Source: Sulfurovum sp. (GTDB lineage Bacteria; Campylobacterota; Campylobacteria; Campylobacterales; Sulfurovaceae). From it: a DNA stretch of 32,232 nt. The position numbers and the translations under genes are program-made. Under the pieces are notes generated by a model, which made no database searches, was not told the DNA's origin, and saw only the letters and a program-made list of their open reading frames with translations. The stretch lies in the NCBI GenBank assembly GCA_026990595.1, contig JALXCZ010000026.1, forward strand, positions 22,331-54,562, read 5' to 3'. Within the stretch, counting starts at the first letter, position 1. Each line of letters opens with the position of its first letter. Positions 25,563-32,232 of this stretch are shown one piece after another.

Positions 25563-25919
25563 TTATTTAGCAAGTGCCGCTTTAGAAGCTTCAGCTACTT
25601 TTGTAAATGACTCAGGGGCATTCATTGCCATATCGGCAAGAATCTTTCTGTCAAGTTCAATGTTCGCTACTTTTAAACCGTGCATAAATGTAGAGTAATT
25701 CATACCGTTAAGTCTTGTCGCCGCATTGATACGCGTAATCCATAATCTTCTGAAATCTCTCTTCTTTTGTCTTCTATCTCTGTAAGCATATACGAGTGAA
25801 CGCTCAAGTTGCTCTTTAGCTTTTCTAAAGTGCTTTCTTCTACCACTGTAGAATCCTCTTGCTTGTTTTAGTAATTTTTTATGACGTCTATGTCTAACTA
25901 TACCTGTTTTTACTCTCAT
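25563..25919 (-). CDS. rplT: 50S ribosomal protein L20
   Basis: 118 residues, full length, beginning RVKTG and containing the hallmark basic N-terminal [27 protein letters not shown]-type region and WITRINAA. Binds 23S rRNA early in large-subunit assembly. It follows rpmI on the minus strand with a 108-bp gap; infC is not next to rpmI, as in Campylobacter. Confidence 0.97.
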   Translation of the reverse strand: MRVKTGIVRHRRHKKLLKQARGFYSGRRKHFRKAKEQLERSLVYAYRDRRQKKRDFRRLWITRINAATRLNGMNYSTFMHGLKVANIELDRKILADMAMNAPESFTKVAEASKAALAK

Positions 25920-26027
25920 GGTTATCCTTTACCTTATCTTTGAAAGAATCGGTGTCAAGCATTCTCTCTGCTCGAACTTGCCCCTGATCGGGGGATTAAT
26001 CGCTGTTCAAAATGTAACTAAGTAGTC

Positions 26028-26219
26028 TTAGTTGATCATCTCTTTAATGTTCTTAGCGTCTGCTTTATCAACATGCTTAGGACTTCTCATGCTTCTATGG
26101 TGACCACCGTCAACCTTAGTAAGAATGTGACTTCTATACGCAGTCCCTCTTTTGATCTTGCCGCTTTTTTTTACTTTAAAACGCTTTACCGCGCCTTTTA
26201 CACTTTTCATTTTTGGCAT
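26028..26219 (-). CDS. rpmI: 50S ribosomal protein L35
   Basis: 63 residues, full length: PKMKSVKGAVKRFKVKKSGKIKR-type N terminus and HILTK motif, strongly basic. First gene of the rpmI-rplT pair, with its own promoter (-10 TATAAT, complement of 26277-26282) and a short leader containing a hairpin. Confidence 0.96.
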   Translation of the reverse strand: MPKMKSVKGAVKRFKVKKSGKIKRGTAYRSHILTKVDGGHHRSMRSPKHVDKADAKNIKEMIN

Positions 26220-26245
26220 ATGCTTACTCCCTTGATAGATTTTTC

Positions 26246-26263
26246 ATGCCAATAGCTTGGCAT
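26246..26263 (-). promoter_or_regulatory. leader hairpin of rpmI-rplT
   Basis: ATGCCAA (26246-26252) and TTGGCAT (26257-26263) form a 7-bp stem with loop TAGC, within the minus-strand leader between the -10 (26277-26282) and the rpmI start. Ribosomal-protein leaders often bind their product (L20 in other bacteria); whether this one does is unknown. Confidence 0.5.
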
Positions 26264-26276
26264 AAAATGGGACGAT

Positions 26277-26282
26277 ATTATA
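26277..26282 (-). promoter_or_regulatory. -10 box of rpmI-rplT
   Basis: TATAAT on the minus strand, about 60 bp before the rpmI ATG. No convincing -35 is seen. Confidence 0.55.
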
Positions 26283-26398
26283 CCCAAATTATCTGAAATA
26301 TTTATAAAAGCCTTATATAATTGGTATTGTAAGGGTACAACACCCTACAAGGGTTTCTGTGTTAAAATCTAAATCTATTAAAAACGAGGGCTTGGCTA

Positions 26399-29329
26399 GT
26401 GGATAAAATCACCGAAATACTTTCCCAAAAAAAGAAACTTCTCACAGAAGTTTACTTTGATTTACAGCTTCATTTTGAGGAAAAGTACGGTAAAGATGCC
26501 CTTGTTCTCATGGAAATAGGCACTTTCTTTGAAGTCTACGAGGTTAACAATGACGAGATGAAAGTGGGCAAAGCCAAAGAGATTGCCGAACTGTTAAACA
26601 TCCAGCTCACACGTAAAAGCAAAGCCATTTTAGAGAACTCTGTCTCAAATCCTCTTCTGGCTGGTGTGCCTGCTGTCTCACTTGATCGTTACCTCTCACG
26701 ACTTATTGACACAAAAAAATATACCATCATTGTCGTGAAGCAAAAAGGAGAAATGCCCAACATCAAACGCTATGTCTCCAACATCATCTCTCCAGGGACA
26801 AACTTTGAGTATCTCAATGAGCCAACAGAGAACAACATCGTCTCTCTGCTCATCGATGAAAATGCTGATATTTACTCGGTGGGGTATGCCGCTATCGATG
26901 TGAGTACAGGTAAAACCATTTGTAATGAAATACACTCTACCCGTGATGATAAAACCTATGCTCTGGACGAAGCTTTTAATCTACTGCAGACATACAGTAC
27001 TTCTGAAGTCATTATCACGCTTGACTCTAAGGATATTGACAAAAAGTGGCTTATTCACTATTTGGAACTTGAGTCTCTACACTACTCTGTCAATACCAAG
27101 CGGTTTAAAATTACTTTTCAAAATGAACTTTTTACACGAATCTTTAGTATTAACTCATTTTTAAGTGCTATTGAATTCCTAGACCTTGAACGTCACCCTT
27201 ATACCACTGAGTCACTCGCTGTACTCATAGACTTTATCATCGAACATGATGAGAGTATCATCGAGAAGATGAATAAACCGCAATTCCTTGGGAACAACCG
27301 CTATATGTACATCGGCAACAATGCCATGGAACAACTCTCTATCATCTCTCGTGACCCAGCAGATATTACGCTACTTGACCTCATAGACAAAACCTCTACC
27401 GCTTTTGGAAAACGGCTTCTTAAAGAACGTCTACTTAACCCTATTTGCGACAAAGAGATTTTGGAAAAACGTTATGACTTAACAGAACTTTTACTGCCAA
27501 ATATTAACCGTTTCGAGACACACCTCAAACAAATTTATGATCTGGAACGTATCACACGGCGCATTAAACTTCGTAAACTGCACCCTGTAGAGTTGACCTA
27601 TATTGCTATGTCACTTGAAGCCATTTTGAAGCTTTTGGATGATGCCAAAGAACAGGGGTTAACGATAGAAGAAAACCTCTATGAAGAGAGCCAGGAAATG
27701 CTCAAAGTTCTCCATGACACCTTTGAACTGGATGTCTGTGCGAGATTTCGTATTGAGCAGATCAATGACAACCTTTTCAAAAATGGTATCTATCCTGCCA
27801 TTGACACCATTGTCAAGACTCAGGAAAAAGAAGTTGACAAAATGCAAACAGTCGCTTCTCATGTAGAATCACTCTTTGAAAAAGACAAACTCTTTACCGG
27901 AACCACCAAATATGCTACAGTTGCTTATCTGGAGAGTGAGGGATATTACCTCAATCTTACAAAAAACCGCTTTACTCTTATTGAGAAATCCTTGAAGGAC
28001 TCTTTTGTCACTATCGAAGGTCAACACTATTTCTTTAAGGATTTCCACTATAAATACTTGAAGAATGCCGTGAAAGTACAGGCACCACTCTTTGAAGAGA
28101 TCACACGGAATTATGAAACTTCCAAGGTGAAACTTATTTCACTTGTCAAGCAGCGTTATATTGAAAGTCTGGACTTGTTAGAAAATAGATTTTCTCTACT
28201 GCTTGACAAGCTTATTGTTTTTATTGCCAATATCGATGTAGCTATCTCCAATGCAAAATGTTCTAAGAGCATGAACCTTTCTCGTCCGCTGATAGAAGAG
28301 GGGTCATTTTATGAAGCCATAGGTTTACGCCACCCTATCATAGAATCCAATGATGAGCGGGGGATCTATGTACCCAATGATATTTTTTTAGGTACGAACA
28401 ATCAAACATCCCATAACCACATCACACTCAATGCAAGCAATGGGGAAGATGTTTTAGGTGTACTGCTTTACGGTATCAACTCCTCAGGTAAATCTTCACT
28501 GATGAAAAGTATAGGGCTCTCTGTCGTGCTGGCCCAAGCAGGCTTTTTTGTCCCTGCTGTGGAACTGCGTTTCGGACTCTATGACAAACTCTTTACACGC
28601 ATTGTCTCTCAGGATAACCTATATAAAGGATTGTCAACCTTTGCCGTAGAAATGATGGAGCTCAAAAACATCTTTAACCGTGCCAATGAACGCTCTTTGG
28701 TACTTGGTGATGAAATAAGCCAGGGAACAGAGACAGAATCAGCTCTTGCCATTGTCTCCAGTGCCATTTTAAAGCTTATCTCTTTAAAGTCAACGTTTAT
28801 CTTTGCCACGCATTTACATCAGTTAGGAAGCATCCCTCAGCTTCAGGACTTGAAACATCTTATCTTTTTACATTTAGGCATTAAATATGATGAAGTCAAT
28901 GATGCACTTATTTACAACCGTGTCCTGCAACTGGGCAGAGGGGACTCTCTTTACGGTCTGGAATTTGCAAGATCTTTACACATGGACAAGGAGTTCCTGC
29001 AAACAGCACAAACAATACGAGAGAACCTAAACCATTCAGGAAGCCAGATGAAAAAACTGCGTAGGCAAAAAAGCAGTAAATATAATAAAGATCTCTATCT
29101 GAGTAAATGTGCTCTTTGTGATGAGAGTGTGGAGGATGTACACCATATTGCCCAACAGAAAGAGGCAAATGAGGACGGTCACATTGACCATTTCCATAAA
29201 AATCACAAGTATAACCTCATACCGTTATGTAAAAAACACCATACGATGGTACATGAAGGTAAGATCAATATTTCCGGATTTGTAATGACCAGTGAGGGAT
29301 TGAAACTACATTATGAGATCAAGAGCTAA
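26399..29329 (+). CDS. MutS7-type MutS homologue with C-terminal HNH nuclease
   Basis: 976 residues from a GTG at 26399 with GAGGG 8 bp upstream. It has an N-terminal MutS mismatch-recognition domain with the Phe-x-Glu motif in GTFFEVY, connector, lever and clamp regions, and an ATPase with Walker [10 protein letters not shown] (about 691-699), Walker [13 protein letters not shown] (about 767) and ATHLHQL. After residue about 890 comes a linker and an HNH nuclease (about 902-970) with CALC and HH-N-PLC-x-x-HH-x-x-VH motifs that should bind zinc and cut DNA. Known: MutS7 proteins combine mismatch recognition and nuclease in one chain and occur in marine Epsilonproteobacteria, octocoral mitochondria and giant viruses. 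All ATPase and nuclease residues appear present. It can bypass the need for a MutL-type nicking enzyme (family inference). Confidence 0.93.
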   Translation: MDKITEILSQKKKLLTEVYFDLQLHFEEKYGKDALVLMEIGTFFEVYEVNNDEMKVGKAKEIAELLNIQLTRKSKAILENSVSNPLLAGVPAVSLDRYLSRLIDTKKYTIIVVKQKGEMPNIKRYVSNIISPGTNFEYLNEPTENNIVSLLIDENADIYSVGYAAIDVSTGKTICNEIHSTRDDKTYALDEAFNLLQTYSTSEVIITLDSKDIDKKWLIHYLELESLHYSVNTKRFKITFQNELFTRIFSINSFLSAIEFLDLERHPYTTESLAVLIDFIIEHDESIIEKMNKPQFLGNNRYMYIGNNAMEQLSIISRDPADITLLDLIDKTSTAFGKRLLKERLLNPICDKEILEKRYDLTELLLPNINRFETHLKQIYDLERITRRIKLRKLHPVELTYIAMSLEAILKLLDDAKEQGLTIEENLYEESQEMLKVLHDTFELDVCARFRIEQINDNLFKNGIYPAIDTIVKTQEKEVDKMQTVASHVESLFEKDKLFTGTTKYATVAYLESEGYYLNLTKNRFTLIEKSLKDSFVTIEGQHYFFKDFHYKYLKNAVKVQAPLFEEITRNYETSKVKLISLVKQRYIESLDLLENRFSLLLDKLIVFIANIDVAISNAKCSKSMNLSRPLIEEGSFYEAIGLRHPIIESNDERGIYVPNDIFLGTNNQTSHNHITLNASNGEDVLGVLLYGINSSGKSSLMKSIGLSVVLAQAGFFVPAVELRFGLYDKLFTRIVSQDNLYKGLSTFAVEMMELKNIFNRANERSLVLGDEISQGTETESALAIVSSAILKLISLKSTFIFATHLHQLGSIPQLQDLKHLIFLHLGIKYDEVNDALIYNRVLQLGRGDSLYGLEFARSLHMDKEFLQTAQTIRENLNHSGSQMKKLRRQKSSKYNKDLYLSKCALCDESVEDVHHIAQQKEANEDGHIDHFHKNHKYNLIPLCKKHHTMVHEGKINISGFVMTSEGLKLHYEIKS

Positions 29330-29384
29330 AGCTCAATGCAGGGGAGCAACTAAATTGGGAGTCGTAAAATTTAAAATCGTAAAG

Positions 29385-29409
29385 AGATAAGAGGGAATTC
29401 CTCCTATCT
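29385..29409. terminator. imperfect bidirectional terminator-like hairpin
   Basis: AGATA-A-GAGG and CCTC-C-TATCT pair around GAATT; TTT follows on the plus strand. It sits between the convergent mutS7 and beta-barrel genes, 56 bp after the mutS7 stop. Confidence 0.45.
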
Positions 29410-30072
29410 TTAAAAATCGTAAGTTACACCTGCTGAAACAACATCCATATCCGGTACATCAGACTTGATAAGAAGGCGTTGGTAATCTACAAAAAGCCCC
29501 CATCCGTTCTCTTGATCCGCTTGTCCGTCAAAACCTCTATCATACATAGTGTCTTTTTCTCTGTCATCATCTTTGTCTGAAAGGTCATACTCCAAACCTA
29601 TCCCTGCAGAGAAACCGCTTTCATCCACTGTTGGAAGATTACCGTTACCGCCTGTAGTCGTTTTTGTCCATCCATACCCTAAAAGAGCATATACATTGAA
29701 ATCTTCTCCCAGCGGGTACATCGGTTTAGCAAACAAACCGATATGTCTGAGTTTTTGTCCTCCCAGATCATCAGCACCCCAGAATGTTGCAAGAGCTCTT
29801 GCTTCTATGCCTATATACTGATTCCATTCATAACCGGCTCTGACCATAGCACCATAAGTCACATCCTCATAAGGACAGTCTGCTGTATTTCCACATGTAC
29901 CGCTATATTTTCCCCACAGCAAACCCAAACCTACATACACGGGTGTAGGGGCATGCATTGCAGGAACAGGTTCAACCGGTGCTTCCACCGGAGCAACCAC
30001 TTTCCCTCCCCCATAAATCATTGTACTCATTGCAATAGTAGCTAACAATGAAAATAAAATATTGTGTCTCAT
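29410..30072 (-). CDS. outer-membrane beta-barrel protein
   Basis: 220 residues. A signal peptide (1-20) is followed by a short proline/valine/alanine-rich linker and alternating amphipathic strands (YVGLGLLWGKYSG, YGAMVRAGYEWNQYIGIEARAL, FNVYALLGYGWTKT, GFSAGIGLEYDLS, WGLFVDYQRLL), ending in the C-terminal Phe (GVTYDF) that the Bam machine recognises. Consistent with an 8-strand OmpA/OmpX-like small barrel. A D-rich loop (about 163-178) is on an exposed turn. The start lies one base after the stop of the surface-protein gene upstream, so translation is probably coupled. Confidence 0.8.
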   Translation of the reverse strand: MRHNILFSLLATIAMSTMIYGGGKVVAPVEAPVEPVPAMHAPTPVYVGLGLLWGKYSGTCGNTADCPYEDVTYGAMVRAGYEWNQYIGIEARALATFWGADDLGGQKLRHIGLFAKPMYPLGEDFNVYALLGYGWTKTTTGGNGNLPTVDESGFSAGIGLEYDLSDKDDDREKDTMYDRGFDGQADQENGWGLFVDYQRLLIKSDVPDMDVVSAGVTYDF

Positions 30073-30073
30073 A

Positions 30074-32232
30074 CTACGCTTCTCCTTTTTTTTCTTCTTC
30101 TTTTCTGATGAAATACAATCCCGTCATTCCTGTCATAAATAACATCATCAATATTCCTATAATACCTAATGTATCACCGCTGTCAGATTTTTGTGTACTT
30201 GAACAATCTACCTTCAATGTAACTATTGCACGTGATGTATCTCCATTTGCATCTGTAATCAGGTACTCAAAAGTATCTGTTACATTTGCCACATTTGCTT
30301 CTGGTGTATATATGAACTTGTCATCTGTAGGATCATCTGGTGTCCCACCATTGTCTAATACAACCGTACCATATTGTGGCTGTGCAGTGATAGTAATTTC
30401 TCCAACATTAGGTCCATCCAACCCAAAAGTATCATTGGCTAACACATTTATGATTGTTGGTCCATAATGTGTGATAGATACAGAAGGATCATCTACAGCC
30501 GTTGGCACATCCTGTTCATAGGTCACAGTCACTGTCGCTAGGTTTGATACTTCACCTTGGTCATCTGCTACAGTATACTGGATTGGCGCAGGGTTGCCTG
30601 TAAATCCTGCTTCTGGTGTGAATGTAATATCCCCACTTACTAGATCTACTACCCATTCACCTTCTTCTGGCACAACCAATTGCGTGATTGACGCATTTGT
30701 ATCCGGATCTATGATTTTTACTGTTGTTGGGTCAAGCGGATTATCTCCTGTATCATTACCAACAACATCAAGAGTAACTGGGTTCCCTGTTGTTCCTGTT
30801 GCATTGTCATCTTTCGCTTCAAGTGTCTGTGGATAATCCACTGTCACCGTTGCCGGGCTAGACACATTACCTTGGTCATCTTCTACAGTGTACTTAATTG
30901 GTGTAGGATCACCTGTAAATCCTGTTTCTGGTGTAAATGTAATTTTACCTGTTACTGGATCTACTGTCCACACACCTTCTCCAGGAACAGTTAATTCAGT
31001 AACTGGTGTACCTGGATTATTAGGGTCTATGATTTTTACTGTTGTTGGATCAAGCGGATTTTCTCCTGTATCATTACCAACAACATCAAGAGTAACTGGG
31101 TTCCCTGTTGTTCCTGTTGCATTGTCATCTTTCGCTTCAAGTGTCTGTGGATAATCCACTGTCACCGTTGCCGGGTTGGATACTTTACCTGTATCGTCCG
31201 TTACTGTGTAATTGATCGGAGTTGGGTCTGCTGTGAATCCTGCTTCAGGTGTGAAGGTCACCACACCCGCATCATCCACTGTCCAGGTTCCCTCACCCGG
31301 TACTACGACTTGATCGATATCTCCGTCACCATCTGTATCTGTACCTGTACTTCCCGGTACAGATGCCGGATCAAAGTTCACAGAGCTTGCATTGATATCA
31401 TTCTCCGGATCGGTATCATTGGTAAGTACATTCACGGTAGTCGGTGTACCTACGGTTCCTGCTTTTGTATCATTATTGGCTACCGGCGGATTCGTGAGTA
31501 CTGTCACTGTCGGATCATCCGGATCACCATCACCATCAGGGTCTGTGTTTGTTCCGTTGGTCGGATCATCAGAGTTATCTGTGATCGTATTGCCGTCTGG
31601 CGCTGTACCTGTGGCTACTGCCTGATTCGTTACTCCGCCTGCTGCTACATCTGCTGCGGTGATCACATGGGTAGCTGTGAAGGTTGTACTGTCACTTGCG
31701 CCTACTGCAAGATCGATCGGTCCGCCTGTTATGGTCGCATTGGCATCTGTAACGGTCACATTCGTCAATGGTACATTTCCTGTATTGGTCACATTGAGCT
31801 CATAGCTAATAGTGTCACCTATAATACCTGTACCACCTACTGTGGATATCTTCGTAATAGAGATATCCGGTGTCTGCGTATAATCAATCGTGACCGTTGC
31901 CGGGTTGGATACTTTACCTGTATCGTCCGTTACTGTGTAATTGATCGGAGTTGGGTCTGCTGTGAATCCTGCTTCAGGTGTGAAGGTCACCACACCCGCA
32001 TCATCCACTGTCCAGGTTCCCTCACCCGGTACTACGACTTGATCGATATCTCCGTCACCATCTGTATCTGTACCTGTACTTCCCGGTACAGATGCCGGAT
32101 CAAAGTTCACAGAGCTTGCATTGATATCATTCTCCGGATCGGTATCATTGGTAAGTACATTCACGGTAGTCGGTGTACCTACGGTTCCTGCTTTTGTATC
32201 ATTATTGGCTACCGGTGCCGTTTGCGGATAAT
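30074..32232 (-). CDS. repetitive surface adhesin, CshA-type and DUF11-type repeats (5' partial)
   Basis: The minus-strand frame is open from the right window edge to TAG at 30074-30076; the N terminus is outside. Residues visible: at least five CshA-fibril-like units of about 100 residues (each with a NVLTNDT or DVVGNDT start, a V-P-G-E-G-x-W-x-V-D middle and an I-x-Y-T-V-x-D-D end) and one DUF11-like immunoglobulin unit (ISITKIS, NTGNVPLTNVTVTDA). The C terminus has DCSSTQKSDSG followed by a hydrophobic helix (LGIIGILMMLFMTGMTGLYF) and RKEEEKKGEA, a tripartite anchor or sorting-like end. Predicted extracellular, long and flexible; probably an adhesin (inference). The repeats are nearly identical in DNA. 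Confidence 0.85.
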   Translation of the reverse strand, partial: YPQTAPVANNDTKAGTVGTPTTVNVLTNDTDPENDINASSVNFDPASVPGSTGTDTDGDGDIDQVVVPGEGTWTVDDAGVVTFTPEAGFTADPTPINYTVTDDTGKVSNPATVTIDYTQTPDISITKISTVGGTGIIGDTISYELNVTNTGNVPLTNVTVTDANATITGGPIDLAVGASDSTTFTATHVITAADVAAGGVTNQAVATGTAPDGNTITDNSDDPTNGTNTDPDGDGDPDDPTVTVLTNPPVANNDTKAGTVGTPTTVNVLTNDTDPENDINASSVNFDPASVPGSTGTDTDGDGDIDQVVVPGEGTWTVDDAGVVTFTPEAGFTADPTPINYTVTDDTGKVSNPATVTVDYPQTLEAKDDNATGTTGNPVTLDVVGNDTGENPLDPTTVKIIDPNNPGTPVTELTVPGEGVWTVDPVTGKITFTPETGFTGDPTPIKYTVEDDQGNVSSPATVTVDYPQTLEAKDDNATGTTGNPVTLDVVGNDTGDNPLDPTTVKIIDPDTNASITQLVVPEEGEWVVDLVSGDITFTPEAGFTGNPAPIQYTVADDQGEVSNLATVTVTYEQDVPTAVDDPSVSITHYGPTIINVLANDTFGLDGPNVGEITITAQPQYGTVVLDNGGTPDDPTDDKFIYTPEANVANVTDTFEYLITDANGDTSRAIVTLKVDCSSTQKSDSGDTLGIIGILMMLFMTGMTGLYFIRKEEEKKGEA
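30705..30857. repeat. intragenic repeat pair, 318-bp offset (copy 1)
   Basis: This stretch recurs at 31023-31175 with only a few base differences (318 bp = 106 codons apart, in frame). It is part of the adhesin repeat array. Confidence 0.75.
31164..31486. repeat. 323-bp perfect repeat, copy 1
   Basis: Identical by eye over 323 bp to 31893-32215, 729 bp apart (243 codons, in frame). It encodes one CshA-type unit. Confidence 0.85.
31893..32215. repeat. 323-bp perfect repeat, copy 2
   Basis: Second copy of the block at 31164-31486. Perfect identity suggests recent duplication or gene conversion; it also makes assembly of this region prone to collapse. Confidence 0.85.

Noticed and set aside
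26332-26346. AGGGT/ACCCT small hairpin before mutS7
   Set aside because: Only 5 bp and not near a stop codon or T tract; probably chance or a minor operator.
31392-31625. Plus-strand frames inside the adhesin
   Set aside because: They are mirror frames of the repetitive minus-strand gene, with biased S/V/G composition.
1-32232. CRISPR array or rRNA genes
   Set aside because: No regularly spaced 24-40 bp repeats with unique spacers and no rRNA sequence were seen; the repeats in the adhesin and YD region are coding.

Overview
The window looks like the chromosome of a Campylobacterota (Epsilonproteobacteria) member, most like Sulfurovum or Sulfurimonas. This is inferred from a MutS7-type MutS with a C-terminal HNH nuclease, an rpmI-rplT pair without infC beside it, a Gly-Leu-Cys-Ser tRNA cluster next to ilvD, moderately AT-rich DNA and GKC-rich small secreted proteins. 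No database was consulted, so the genus is a judgement.

Left part (1-17.3 kb) is accessory. It opens inside a giant PKD/Rhs polymorphic toxin ending in a Hint domain and an EndoU-like nuclease, followed by a one-base-overlapping likely immunity gene. Behind it are two duplicated tail modules (signal-peptide mini-genes, one carrying a broken Hint copy) and two tiny coupled membrane proteins. A tyrosine recombinase (minus strand) is separated by a repeat-rich intergenic region from an AbiEi/AbiEii toxin-antitoxin pair with a 23-bp operator-like palindrome on its -10.

Next comes the most interesting block, 10.7-15.7 kb: five tightly overlapping AT-rich genes encoding a 72-residue protein, a GHKL ATPase, two unrecognised proteins and a PAPS-reductase-like PP-loop enzyme, under one promoter with an inverted repeat around the -35. 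It looks like a multi-gene defence or nucleic-acid-modification system that I cannot match to a named one. It is followed, on the minus strand, by an HTH-gamma-glutamylcyclotransferase fusion and an amidoligase, coupled by one base and preceded by a promoter framed by a perfect 11-bp inverted repeat.

Four tRNA genes (Gly, Leu, Cys, Ser; minus strand, all with encoded CCA) mark the junction with the core-like right part: ilvD, a LysM/NlpC-P60 cell-wall hydrolase, a GMC dehydrogenase with its small subunit, then a cluster of three GKC-motif Cys-rich secreted peptides around a DoxX protein. The cluster resembles HvfA/bufferin-type metal-binding RiPP precursors but lacks the modifying enzymes here. 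Then come a coiled-coil lipoprotein, rplT and rpmI, mutS7-HNH, and a minus-strand pair of a repetitive CshA/DUF11-type surface protein (cut by the right edge) and an outer-membrane beta-barrel protein one base downstream.
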